Source: Dehalococcoidia bacterium (lineage in GTDB: Bacteria > Chloroflexota > Dehalococcoidia > GIF9 > AB-539-J10). From it: a stretch of DNA of 13,412 bases. Each line of letters starts with the position of its first letter. Position 1 is the first letter of the stretch. Positions 6,190-13,412 of the stretch are shown piece by piece. Under the pieces are notes generated by a model, which saw only the letters and a list, made by a program, of their open reading frames with translations, searched no databases and was not told where the DNA came from. The stretch is taken from positions 1-13,412 of the forward strand of contig JAGYOV010000011.1 in assembly GCA_018399375.1 (NCBI GenBank), given 5' to 3'. The position numbers and the translations under genes were made by a program.

Positions 6190-7008
6190 TCAGTGCTCTG
6201 CCTGGGGGTATGACCCCAATATCTTGACAAAGATAGCTTCTTTTTGTAGCTCCTCAATAGCTTGTTGGCATACCTGGTCGTTCAGGTGGCCTTCGAAATC
6301 GACGTAAAAGACATATTCCCACGGTTTGCTTCTTCCTGGTCTGGATTCCAGCTTGTTTAAATTTATGTTCCTGTTGGCAAATGCACCCAGAGCACGATAC
6401 AGAGCTCCTGGTACGTGTTTAGCAATGAATACGATAGATGTTTTGTTCTTCTCGCCCAGTTGGGCTTCTTGTTTGGAGATAGCTAGGAAGCGCGTATAGT
6501 TATTGACATTGGTCTCGATTTTCGGGGCCAGAATTTCCATGCCGTATATCTCGGCTGCCCTGCCACTGGCTATAGCAGCACAACCTCGCAGATGTTTTTC
6601 TCTGATCATTTTGGCACTGCCGGCGGTATCGTAGACAGGAATGATCTCTGCATCCATTCCACTTAGAAACTCGTCGCATTGAGCCAGCGCTTGGGGATGT
6701 GAATAAACAGTTTTTATGTTGGTAAGGCATTCTCCTGGCAGAGCCATCAAACAGTGGCTAATTCTGAGAACAATTTCAGCGCATATCTTGAGAGGATATG
6801 CCAGTAACAGGTCATATGTTTCGTTGATGCTGCCTGCTTGAGAGTTCTCTATTGGTACCACTCCAAAGTTGACCTTGCTTTCCGAGGTTGCCTGGAAAAC
6901 ATCATGAAAGCGATGGCATGGCAGAAAATCGATGTCTTTACCAAAAAGTTTTATAACGGCGTCTTCGCTGAAGGCACCCCGATCTCCCTGGAAGGCAATT
7001 TTGAGCAT
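6190..7008 (-). CDS. pheA: Prephenate dehydratase PheA
   Basis: PheA converts prephenate to phenylpyruvate, the committed step of phenylalanine synthesis. The 272-residue protein has the catalytic domain (1-178) with AFQGDRGAFSE, VPIENSQAGSI (51-61), SHPQALAQC (103-111) and the catalytic TRF (172-174), then a C-terminal ACT domain with GALYRAL (201-207) and the phenylalanine-binding ESRP (221-224). Feedback inhibition by phenylalanine is therefore expected. There is no fused chorismate mutase, so this is the monofunctional form. It lies 45 bp downstream of trkH on the same strand but has its own promoter in that gap. AGGAA sits just before the ATG, a usable but closely spaced ribosome binding site. 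The pairing with potassium transport genes looks positional rather than functional. Confidence 0.97.
   Translation of the reverse strand: MLKIAFQGDRGAFSEDAVIKLFGKDIDFLPCHRFHDVFQATSESKVNFGVVPIENSQAGSINETYDLLLAYPLKICAEIVLRISHCLMALPGECLTNIKTVYSHPQALAQCDEFLSGMDAEIIPVYDTAGSAKMIREKHLRGCAAIASGRAAEIYGMEILAPKIETNVNNYTRFLAISKQEAQLGEKNKTSIVFIAKHVPGALYRALGAFANRNINLNKLESRPGRSKPWEYVFYVDFEGHLNDQVCQQAIEELQKEAIFVKILGSYPQAEH
6203..6218. terminator. Possible hairpin terminator of the HIT gene inside the pheA 3' end
   Basis: TGGGG (6203-6207) and CCCCA (6214-6218) form a short G:C-rich stem 15 bases after the HIT stop codon, within the last codons of pheA. No T-run follows on the + strand (AATATCTTG), so it would be a poor intrinsic terminator. 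It is listed because no intergenic space exists for any other terminator. Confidence 0.2.
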
Positions 7009-7016
7009 CGTTTCCT

Positions 7017-7045
7017 AGTATATCTTGATTTCGCTCAATTTTGAA
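7017..7045 (-). promoter_or_regulatory. pheA promoter (nearly leaderless)
   Basis: On the minus strand, TATACT (7017-7022) matches five of six -10 bases. TTCAAA (7040-7045) matches four of six -35 bases with a 17-bp spacer. The pheA ATG begins 8 nt after the -10 box, so the leader would be 0-3 nt. The promoter lies entirely in the 45-bp trkH-pheA gap. Confidence 0.55.
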
Positions 7046-7053
7046 AGTGGGAA

Positions 7054-8475
7054 TTATCTCTGCCAGAAGCGTGGCACAAATATCATGAGAACCGTAAATA
7101 ACTCCAGCCTGCCCAGCCACATGCATATGACCAGTATAATTTTTGCAGCTGAAGGGAGCCCGGCGTAACTCGAAGCGGGGCCAACTTCCCCCAGTCCAGG
7201 TCCCACGTTGCCGAGAGAAGCAGCTACGGCCGAAAGAGATGTTTCCATGTTAAGTCCCATGAAACTCAGTGCTATGGATGCGATGATGAAAATTGTAAGA
7301 TAGAGAAAGAGAAAAGAGATCGTATCGCGCAGTATATCTTCGGGGAGCGTCTTCTGGTTATATTTAACCACGACTATGGCCTTGGGAGTGATGACACGTT
7401 TCATCATTGCCCAGCAACGCTTTAGAAGTGTCAATAAGCGCACCACCTTTATTGCTCCTGAGGTGGAACCACCGCAGCCTCCGATAAACATCAACGTCAG
7501 CAGCAGCATGCACGCTCCGCTGTACCAGGCGCCGAAATCGGCGGTGGCAAAACCAGTAGTGGTCATGATAGAAATGGCTTGAAAGAGGCTCTCTCGATAT
7601 GAGCTGACTCCCATGAGGGAAATGAGCAGCGCCGTGGCCACTGCCAGAAGGATGACGTAAAGTCTAAATTCTTCATCTTTGAGCACGTTTAAGTCGCCTT
7701 TGATCGCGCGATAATGAAATATGAAGTTCATGCCGGCCAGAAACATAAAGGCCATGACGACATATTCGGCTGTGGGGTTGGCGTAGGCGGCGATGCTTTC
7801 CGTTGTGGGGGTAAATCCTCCGGTGGACAGAGTACAGAGGGATACGCAAACTGAATCGAAGAAAGGGAGTCTTGCCAGCAAGTACAGTAGGCCTACTTCC
7901 ACTGCCGTGAGAGCTACGTAAATTATCCAGATAGACCGCGCTACCGTTCTGATTCTGGGTCGGAATTTTTCGTAGGCAGGGCTGGGGAACTCCTGAGCGA
8001 AAAGCTGGGATCCCCCCACTCCCAGTTTGGGCATAATGGCGATGAACAGCGTGATTACTCCCATGCCTCCCAGCCATTGAGAGAGACTGCGCCACATAAG
8101 TATGCTCCTGGGGTGCATTTCTATGTTCTCCAGGATGGTAGCGCCGGTGGTGGTAAAGCCGGACATGGATTCAAAGAGAGCATCGGTAAAGTTACATCCC
8201 CAAAATAGATAAGGTGCCGTGCCAATCAGGGCGACCAGGAGCCAGGTAAAGGAGACCACGCTGAATCCATCAGCGCGCTCTATTTCCCTGGTGGTTTTGA
8301 AGCATAACTCGAGAGCTATTCCAGCGATGAGAGTAATCAGGAGAGAATAGAGGAATATTTGCCAGTTCTCGCCGTAGTGGAGGGCCAGGATCAGAGGGAT
8401 TATATAGACTAGGGCGAGGAATTTTAGAATTGATCCAACGAGGTGCAGGGTTAACTTTACCCTTGGGTAAAACAT
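7054..8475 (-). CDS. trkH: Trk potassium uptake channel subunit TrkH
   Basis: TrkH is the membrane pore of the Trk potassium (or sodium) uptake system, gated by the cytoplasmic TrkA ring. The 473-residue protein is strongly hydrophobic throughout. The four pore-loop segments are recognisable: TTTGAT (108-113), STGGFTP (217-223), TTTGFA (305-310) and LGNVGPGLG (421-429). The intramembrane glycine-rich stretch GGCGGSTSG (332-340) and WLGRLE (453-458) are also present. All filter glycines are intact, so the channel should work. The ATG lies inside the end of trkA (19-bp overlap) with no evident ribosome binding site, so translation probably depends on trkA. The next in-frame Met is far inside the protein, which supports this start. 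Confidence 0.96.
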   Translation of the reverse strand: MFYPRVKLTLHLVGSILKFLALVYIIPLILALHYGENWQIFLYSLLITLIAGIALELCFKTTREIERADGFSVVSFTWLLVALIGTAPYLFWGCNFTDALFESMSGFTTTGATILENIEMHPRSILMWRSLSQWLGGMGVITLFIAIMPKLGVGGSQLFAQEFPSPAYEKFRPRIRTVARSIWIIYVALTAVEVGLLYLLARLPFFDSVCVSLCTLSTGGFTPTTESIAAYANPTAEYVVMAFMFLAGMNFIFHYRAIKGDLNVLKDEEFRLYVILLAVATALLISLMGVSSYRESLFQAISIMTTTGFATADFGAWYSGACMLLLTLMFIGGCGGSTSGAIKVVRLLTLLKRCWAMMKRVITPKAIVVVKYNQKTLPEDILRDTISFLFLYLTIFIIASIALSFMGLNMETSLSAVAASLGNVGPGLGEVGPASSYAGLPSAAKIILVICMWLGRLELFTVLMIFVPRFWQR

Positions 8476-9113
8476 TTATTTATGAATTCTGTCCCCCGCT
8501 TGGAGAATTCTCCTTTTATGACGATGGTGAGGTGATCTTCAGGCTGTATTTTGTCTTCCTCGCTCAGATAAGTATCTCCTCTTTTTAACCAGAGAACTTT
8601 CGTTCCTTTGGGATTATTTAGCTCTTTGATGCTCTTGCCCACGCAAGTCATGCCGCTTTCAACTTCTACATCGAATACTTCGGCGTTGTTGATGTAAACG
8701 AAGTCCTTGACATAAGGTTGCAAAATTGTATGATATATGTGCTTTGCTACAACGGCATCTGGTTTTACCTGGACATCTATCTTGGCTTCCTTAAAGGCCT
8801 CAGCATGGACGATGTCGTTTAATATGGAAATGACCTTCTTCGCCCCGATTTCCTTGGCCAGCATGCAGGCCATCAGATTGTCTGAATCGTCATTGGTTGC
8901 AGCGATTAGAGCTTTGGCGTTCTTGACACCGGCCTCCTCCAGTACCGATTTCCTGGTAATATCTCCTTCTATGACCATGACATCGGAGGACTCGGCCAGT
9001 TCGCTGCATTTTTCCTTGTCCGAATCGATTACCACTACTTCTTCACCCGCCTGTTGAAGAACCTCGACCAAGCTTCTCCCAATGCTACTCAACCCTGCTA
9101 TTACAAAGTACAT
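8457..9113 (-). CDS. trkA: Trk potassium uptake regulatory subunit TrkA
   Basis: TrkA forms the nucleotide-binding ring that gates TrkH in response to NAD(H) and adenine nucleotides. The 218 residues form one RCK unit: an N-terminal Rossmann domain (about 1-130) with acidic D30 after the second strand, EGD (49-51) and ATNDDSDN (72-79), then a TrkA_C domain (about 135-202). This is a single-repeat TrkA, like KtrA-type proteins, rather than the duplicated E. coli form. The dinucleotide loop reads GLSSIG (7-12), with serine replacing the usual middle glycine of GxGxxG. The start is set by AAGGAG (complement of 9123-9128) 9 nt upstream, the best ribosome binding site in the window. The 157-bp gap to recO shows no clear promoter. 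Confidence 0.94.
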   Translation of the reverse strand: MYFVIAGLSSIGRSLVEVLQQAGEEVVVIDSDKEKCSELAESSDVMVIEGDITRKSVLEEAGVKNAKALIAATNDDSDNLMACMLAKEIGAKKVISILNDIVHAEAFKEAKIDVQVKPDAVVAKHIYHTILQPYVKDFVYINNAEVFDVEVESGMTCVGKSIKELNNPKGTKVLWLKRGDTYLSEEDKIQPEDHLTIVIKGEFSKRGTEFINKCFTQG

Positions 9114-9270
9114 GTCGGCACTCTCCTTAAGTCATTCTCTGTTTCTTTAGATCGTTAGAAATTCGGCGTTTGTTCTGGAAATGATAGATAGCCTGATTTC
9201 ATGACTTACCATGTCACTCGTTATCTGGATTGTCCTCCACAGCGTCTGCATATCCCAACGGGAGGCGATT

Positions 9271-10056
9271 TTAGTGCGTTCTGGGGGGATTGTCAAATGA
9301 CGATCTTTTTAGCTCCTCGAGCCAGCTTATGGATTTGCTCTCTTTCTGCAGAAGGTATTTTATGTAATTCTGCAATATTTGTGCTAGCTCTGAGGCTAGG
9401 GCAGGTCTCAATTTCACTCGCCTTGCTGTGTCACAGTCGCAAGTTTCCCACAGGCGCATTGTTTTCAGTGCAGTGGCTGATATGGGATACGCCCCATATT
9501 CTTTTTCTGCGCATAATGGACATAATATGCCTCCCTCTCTGGGACTGAAGAAGTTGGTCGTTGACTTGAGAGGAGCGGTGCATCTGACGCATTTTTGCAG
9601 TTGTGGTCGGTATCCCGAACAATTGAGGATATGAAGTTCGAAGTAGCGCAAGACGGTTTCCTTATTGGTCGCTTTGGGCAGTTGATGTAATGTCTCGAGT
9701 AGCAATTCAAATAGGGTAGGATTAGCGCTGTTTTCCATGGTGAAGAGGTCTACGAGTTCCTGAATATAGAAGCTACAGGAAATATTCCATAATTCGGCTT
9801 TCAGTTCTGGAAAACCATCTATGATCTGGCCCTGAGTGATGATGTCCAGATTGCGTCCTCTGGCTATTGACATAGAGCTGTAAGTCAGCGGTTCTACATT
9901 ACCCCCTAATTTGCTTCTTGGCCGACAGGCTCCCTTGGCTATGGCCTTTAATTTGCCAAATTCAGCGGTATAGAGAGTAAGCAGTTTATCAAATTCGCCT
10001 ATCTTGATCTGTTTAATAACGATGGCTTGAGTTTGGTAATTTCGAGGTCTACTCAT
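9271..10056 (-). CDS. recO: DNA repair protein RecO
   Basis: RecO anneals single strands and, with RecR, loads RecA onto SSB-coated DNA in gapped-DNA repair. The 261-residue protein has the N-terminal OB fold (about 1-80; QTQAIVIKQIKIGEFDKLL, then GARG-like KGACRPRSKL), a helical middle, and a zinc site with C156, C159, C179 and C182. The start is 10 nt after the recR stop with no evident ribosome binding site, which implies coupled translation. Its position directly behind recR puts two partners of one repair pathway in the same transcript. Confidence 0.95.
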   Translation of the reverse strand: MSRPRNYQTQAIVIKQIKIGEFDKLLTLYTAEFGKLKAIAKGACRPRSKLGGNVEPLTYSSMSIARGRNLDIITQGQIIDGFPELKAELWNISCSFYIQELVDLFTMENSANPTLFELLLETLHQLPKATNKETVLRYFELHILNCSGYRPQLQKCVRCTAPLKSTTNFFSPREGGILCPLCAEKEYGAYPISATALKTMRLWETCDCDTARRVKLRPALASELAQILQNYIKYLLQKESKSISWLEELKRSSFDNPPRTH

Positions 10057-10066
10057 GTACGAATAG

Positions 10067-10672
10067 TTACTGTTTAAACTTCTGCCTGCCTTCGATGGCC
10101 TGGTTTAAGGTCATGTCGTCGGCATATTCTAATTCGGACCCAAATGGGAGGCCCCGAGCCAGATGTGTAATGGTGATGTCCAGAGGAGTGAGGATACGCT
10201 GAAGATACAGGGAAGTAGTTTCTCCCTCCATGTTGGGGTTTGTAGCTATGATCACTTCTTTCACCGAGCCATTCTGGCAACGGGACAAAAGCTCTTTTAT
10301 CTTGAGATTCTCGGTGGTTGTTCCCTGCGCAGGGTTAATTGTCCCATGAAGAACATGGTAAAGGCCTTTGTATTTCCCCGTTCTTTCCAGAGGGGCGATG
10401 TCGGATGGTTTCTCCACCACACAAATTGTGGAATGGTCGCGCTCTTTGCTCTGGCATATGGAGCAGGGGTCACGATCGGTGATGTTAAAGCAAATTGAAC
10501 AGAGGCGTATATCTTTTTTTAAGTTCTGAATAGCTTCGGCAAGGGCGCTGGCTTCTTCATCCGGTTCCTTCAACAGATAATATGTTAGCCGTTGAGCACT
10601 TTTGGGGCCAATTCCCGGGAGCTTGCTAAACTCTCTAATCAATCTGTCTACGGGCTCGATAAGAAAAGACAT
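10067..10672 (-). CDS. recR: Recombination mediator protein RecR
   Basis: RecR forms a ring-shaped clamp that works with RecO and RecF to load RecA at gaps. The 201 residues show the full family order: helix-hairpin-helix LPGIGPKSAQRL (18-29), a four-cysteine zinc finger (C58, C61, C70, C73), a TOPRIM domain with ATNPNMEGETT (143-153), and the C-terminal Walker B-like ARGLPFGSELEYAD (172-185). The start lies 5 nt after the ybaB stop, with only a weak AAGAAG before it, so coupling with ybaB is likely. It is the third gene of the dnaX-ybaB-recR-recO run. Confidence 0.97.
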   Translation of the reverse strand: MSFLIEPVDRLIREFSKLPGIGPKSAQRLTYYLLKEPDEEASALAEAIQNLKKDIRLCSICFNITDRDPCSICQSKERDHSTICVVEKPSDIAPLERTGKYKGLYHVLHGTINPAQGTTTENLKIKELLSRCQNGSVKEVIIATNPNMEGETTSLYLQRILTPLDITITHLARGLPFGSELEYADDMTLNQAIEGRQKFKQ

Positions 10673-10677
10673 TCTTC

Positions 10678-10983
10678 TTAAAACAACCCTGGTATATTCA
10701 AACCACCAGTCAAGGAACGAAGCTGTTTATTGGCCATTTCCTGGGATTTACTGACAGCTTCATTGACTGCTGCCATGACCATATCCTGCAATAGCTCAAC
10801 GTCACTTGGTTCTACCACTTCGGGAGATATTTCCACCGAGTGAACTTTTTGATGCCCATTCATTATCACTTTGACAGCGCCACCTCCACTACTGGCCTCT
10901 ACGGTAAGCTTCTCCAATTCTTCTTGGGCTTTAGCCAAATTTGCCTGTAACTGTTGTGCCTGTTGTAACAAAGATTTATCCAT
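10678..10983 (-). CDS. ybaB: YbaB/EbfC nucleoid-associated protein
   Basis: YbaB/EbfC proteins are small dimeric DNA-binding proteins of the nucleoid and are almost always encoded between dnaX and recR. The 101-residue product has the long N-terminal helix (about 1-30, rich in Gln, Leu, Ala, Lys and Glu), the strand region with SSGGGAVKVIMNGH (31-44), and the second helical part LQDMVMAAVNEAVSKSQE (65-82). The tail is glycine-rich (TGGLNIPGLF). AAGGA lies 6 nt before the ATG, a good ribosome binding site within the 22-bp gap after dnaX. The exact DNA target and role in recombination are not known from sequence. Confidence 0.95.
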   Translation of the reverse strand: MDKSLLQQAQQLQANLAKAQEELEKLTVEASSGGGAVKVIMNGHQKVHSVEISPEVVEPSDVELLQDMVMAAVNEAVSKSQEMANKQLRSLTGGLNIPGLF

Positions 10984-11005
10984 AATTTATCCTTCCCTCC
11001 GTATT

Positions 11006-12616
11006 TTATTGATCCTTGCTGGTATTAACGGGTACAGCACCCATTTCAACGGCGGCCTTTACTAGCGGAGGGTACTTACTAGCCTGCGATGAATTTTCTT
11101 TTTTCGAATCGATCAAGGTGCAATGTATTTTGTATGACTTGCCGAAAAAAGCACTAAGGCTCTTTTCTATCATATGGCGGTAACTGGCCTTGTCTATGCT
11201 TTCTTTATGAAAAGAGTGATAGAAGCCCAGTGTCAATGTATTGTCTGTGAGAGCTACCGGTTTACAGGCATTGCGGAGAAAGGCATCCAGGCTTCCCCTG
11301 GAACCTTCCTTGCCTCGCAACGACTGAATGAATTCCGACCAATTGCTGCACAGGTGATTGAAATCCTTCGTTTGCTCAAGCTCTACTAGGGGAAAGGGGC
11401 TATCGTGCTCGTTAGCAACTATTTCTCTTCCAGGAGGCGATTTCCACCGTTGAAGAGGTTGGCTTGGCGATGTTACGGTTGTCCCGCTGACCGTTTCCTC
11501 CTCAGAGTTTTTGGCGTTAAAGGTTCTTTCATTTTCTCCTTGAGAGGATAGAATGCAATCGGTCAGAGCTATCTCCAGTGGCAATGCAGAATGACTGTTT
11601 CCAGAGAATTCTACGTTGGCAAAGGTTTTAGTAGCTTTGAGCAAATAGTCCAGAGTAACGGCGCGAGCAGTTTTTGCTCTCTCGGCTCTATCTTCAGCGG
11701 TAATGGATGATAAATCTTCATATCCCGATTTGAGCAGTAACATTTCTCGGAAGTACTCTACCAGGCCCTGATTGAATTGATGCAGGTCGATGCCATCATC
11801 GTTTACTTCATTTACGATTCTCAAGCTTCCGGAAACGTCCCTATTAACTATGCACTGGGCCAGTTGCCTTACTCGAGAGTCGCAGCTGCTTCCCAGCATC
11901 AACTGGACCTGCTCGAAAGATATGTTATTGCCGTAATAGGCAATTAATTGTTGCAGTATATTTTCCGCGTCGCGAAGGCTCCCTGTAGCTGCATGTGCTA
12001 TGAGATTTAGAGATTTAGCATCGATATCGACTTCTTCCTTTTGACATATTGACTCCAGCTTGCCAGTTATTGCTTTTTGTGAGAGGCGCTGGAAGTCGAA
12101 GCGCTGACATCTAGATATTATGGTGGGCAGTATCTTGTGCGCTTCGGTGGTTGCCAGAATGAAAATTGCGTGTGCTGGAGGTTCCTCTAACGTTTTCAAC
12201 AGTGCATTGCAAGCAAATTCGGTGAGCATGTGGACTTCATCTATAATATATACTTTATATTTTGCCTGGCTGGGGGCGTAGTCTATCTTTTCTCTAAGGC
12301 TGCGTATGTCTTCTATACCGCGGTTGCTGGCTGCATCTATTTCTATCACGTCCAAGGATCTACCTTCCGTAATTGACAGGCATAGTTCACAGGCGTTACA
12401 GGGTTCACCTCCTGACTGATGAGGGCAATTAATTGCCTTGGCAAGAATGCGCGCCGTACTGGTTTTCCCTGTGCCCCTTGGTCCGCAGAAGAGATAAGCG
12501 TGCGCTACTTTGTTGTTCTCTACTGCATGTCGTAGAGTCTGCGTTATCGGTTCCTGCCCGACTACCTCTGAGAGAGCCTGCGGGCGCCACTTGCGGTAAA
12601 AAACTTCGAAATCCAT
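11006..12616 (-). CDS. dnaX: DNA polymerase III subunit gamma/tau DnaX
   Basis: DnaX is the motor of the clamp loader that places the sliding clamp at primed sites and tethers polymerase cores. From the ATG ending at 12616 the product has 536 residues and starts MDFEVFYRKWRPQ, the family N-terminus. It shows the P-loop GPRGTGKTS (45-53), a zinc module (C64, C73, C76, C79), Walker B YIIDEVHM (123-130), sensor 1 ATTE (155-158), the SRC arginine finger (168-170), and sensor 2 in GSLRDAEN (212-219). The C-terminal third is variable, as expected for a tau-specific tail. The frame is open 26 codons further, to an ATG that overlaps the upstream stop, but that stretch contains a consensus -10 box. 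I see no slippery site in the phase needed for a gamma-producing frameshift. Confidence 0.95.
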   Translation of the reverse strand: MDFEVFYRKWRPQALSEVVGQEPITQTLRHAVENNKVAHAYLFCGPRGTGKTSTARILAKAINCPHQSGGEPCNACELCLSITEGRSLDVIEIDAASNRGIEDIRSLREKIDYAPSQAKYKVYIIDEVHMLTEFACNALLKTLEEPPAHAIFILATTEAHKILPTIISRCQRFDFQRLSQKAITGKLESICQKEEVDIDAKSLNLIAHAATGSLRDAENILQQLIAYYGNNISFEQVQLMLGSSCDSRVRQLAQCIVNRDVSGSLRIVNEVNDDGIDLHQFNQGLVEYFREMLLLKSGYEDLSSITAEDRAERAKTARAVTLDYLLKATKTFANVEFSGNSHSALPLEIALTDCILSSQGENERTFNAKNSEEETVSGTTVTSPSQPLQRWKSPPGREIVANEHDSPFPLVELEQTKDFNHLCSNWSEFIQSLRGKEGSRGSLDAFLRNACKPVALTDNTLTLGFYHSFHKESIDKASYRHMIEKSLSAFFGKSYKIHCTLIDSKKENSSQASKYPPLVKAAVEMGAVPVNTSKDQ

Positions 12617-12629
12617 CTGATAACCCGTT

Positions 12630-12659
12630 ATTATACTCCCTGAGCCATAATTATCCCAA
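12630..12659 (-). promoter_or_regulatory. dnaX operon promoter
   Basis: On the minus strand a perfect TATAAT (12630-12635) follows TTGGGA (12654-12659) after an 18-bp spacer. Thirteen bases separate the -10 box from the dnaX ATG, so the predicted leader is about 5-7 nt, too short for a Shine-Dalgarno site, and none is seen. It would drive dnaX, ybaB, recR and recO. Confidence 0.65.
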
Positions 12660-12688
12660 GGTAAAATTAGCGGTGTTAGGTCCCTGAG
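12637..12688. repeat. Direct repeat around the dnaX promoter
   Basis: TCCCTGAG occurs at 12637-12644 and 12681-12688, 44 bp apart (about four helical turns). The first copy is inside the promoter spacer and the second lies upstream of the -35 box, next to the stop codon of the preceding gene. The spacing would suit a regulator binding both sites on one face. Evidence is positional only. Confidence 0.3.
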
Positions 12689-12690
12689 TA

Positions 12691-13412
12691 TCATTCGTGT
12701 ATGATGGAAATTGTTCTCTCATAATCAGCCTCTAAATTCTCTATAGCCCGTTCAAGATATGGTACAAGTTCTTCAGGCGCGTCCTCAAGTGCCAGCTGTA
12801 ATATATGCAGGTTTTCATTGCAATCAGTTCTCAGGATTTCAGTAGAGGCATCTTTTCCCGCTGACCGTGGTTCTATCGATTCTGGTGTAGTGGCAAAAAT
12901 GTTTGGCGATGAGACCTCTGACTCATTGTCTACTTGCAAGCTTTCCTTCTCGAAAATTTCCTGCATCTGCATTATATGCTCACTGGCTCTTTCCGAGAGC
13001 AGGAAAACGGTTTCGCTTTTGTCCTGTAAGGCCATTGTGGTCATTTCCTCTGTCCTGCGTTGAGCGAACTGCATATGGAGTTTTGCCTTGTTCGGGGAGG
13101 AAAGAGTCAAGACCATTTCAATTTGCTCCGAGGCCAGTTTTGCCGGATAAAAAAACTCGTCAGGCATGGCTTTTTCTGAAATGGCAAATATTCCGGTAGC
13201 TGACGCAAAGATAATTACGATACTGGCCAGCGCTACTGCCCAGTGCCTATGCCAGAAAAAGAATCTCTCTCTCGCCGGGTCTGGTTTGGCGCGCAAAGTA
13301 TCCTGCAAGTGGGAAAAAACTCTCCTCCGCAACTCAGGTGAAGCTTTAATTCCCGCTGATTTATGAGATAGAGCAGCGCAGGTTTTCAATAACGGTTCTA
13401 GTTCAGCGGCCT
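12691..13412 (-). CDS. DUF5667-type membrane protein (5' end outside window)
   Basis: The frame is open to the right edge, adding residues AAELEPL before the TTG at 13387-13389, so the true start lies outside the window. The N-terminal part (LLKTCAAL, ASPELRRRVFSHL) is followed by one membrane segment (about residues 50-71 counted from that TTG; AVALASIVIIFASATGIFAI). Then comes a region matching the DUF5667 pattern (MPDEFFYPAKLASEQIEM, about 75-92, then a KAKLHMQFAQRR helix), and a long acidic, helical C-terminus. In Chloroflexota and Actinobacteria such proteins often follow an ECF sigma factor gene and resemble anti-sigma partners. That gene, if present, would be outside this window. The function is otherwise unknown. 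The stop is 74 bp from the dnaX start. Confidence 0.8.
   Translation of the reverse strand, partial: AAELEPLLKTCAALSHKSAGIKASPELRRRVFSHLQDTLRAKPDPARERFFFWHRHWAVALASIVIIFASATGIFAISEKAMPDEFFYPAKLASEQIEMVLTLSSPNKAKLHMQFAQRRTEEMTTMALQDKSETVFLLSERASEHIMQMQEIFEKESLQVDNESEVSSPNIFATTPESIEPRSAGKDASTEILRTDCNENLHILQLALEDAPEELVPYLERAIENLEADYERTISIIHE

Noticed and set aside
6838..7044. 68-codon + strand frame across the 5' end of pheA.
   Set aside because: It is a shadow of pheA codons with no ribosome binding site and no recognisable product.
9114..9270. Search for a trkA promoter and a recO terminator in the 157-bp gap.
   Set aside because: GTGACA and TATCTA are present but 21 bp apart, and no hairpin with a T-run is visible.
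11099..11104. Run of six A residues (minus strand) followed by G in dnaX, considered as a slippery site for a gamma product.
   Set aside because: The reading phase is AAA AAA G rather than A AAA AAG, and it lies near the C-terminus, far beyond the usual gamma end.

Overview
This window carries compact bacterial housekeeping DNA with moderate G+C. The protein set and several sequence details point to the Chloroflexota, probably a Dehalococcoidia-like lineage: a DnaG zinc ribbon with a C-x3-C second half, a primary sigma factor with an acidic N-terminus and a large non-conserved insert, and a DUF5667 membrane protein. The lineage is an inference from remembered family features, not a measured result. 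I see no insertion sequence, phage gene, CRISPR array, rRNA or tRNA.

Left part (+ strand): the 3' end of a phosphoenolpyruvate synthase gene (ppsA), a 396-bp gap, then dnaG and rpoD joined by an ATGA overlap. This resembles the dnaG-rpoD core of the macromolecular synthesis operon, without rpsU. The gap is not empty. It holds a two-part hairpin, a pair of 11-bp inverted repeats, and a 13-codon reading frame with a good ribosome binding site whose stop codon overlaps the dnaG start.

Middle part (strand switches): ffh (signal recognition particle GTPase) runs leftward and overlaps the end of rpoD by 13 bp. A HIT-family nucleotide hydrolase/phosphorylase gene diverges from ffh. It meets pheA (prephenate dehydratase) tail to tail with one base between them. 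The ffh/HIT intergenic region holds two divergent sigma-70-like promoters whose -10 boxes lie 8 and 9 nt from the start codons.

Right part (- strand, read right to left): a DUF5667 membrane protein (runs off the window), dnaX, ybaB, recR and recO in a tight replication/repair operon, then trkA-trkH (potassium uptake, overlapping genes), then pheA with its own promoter.

The most notable recurring signal is promoter placement. At ffh, the HIT gene, pheA and dnaX, a good -10 hexamer lies only 8-13 nt before the ATG, which predicts leaderless or nearly leaderless mRNAs. Coding-density features (tail-to-tail overlap, ATGA couplings) are also pronounced. I found no convincing new multi-gene system; the novel candidates are regulatory and structural.
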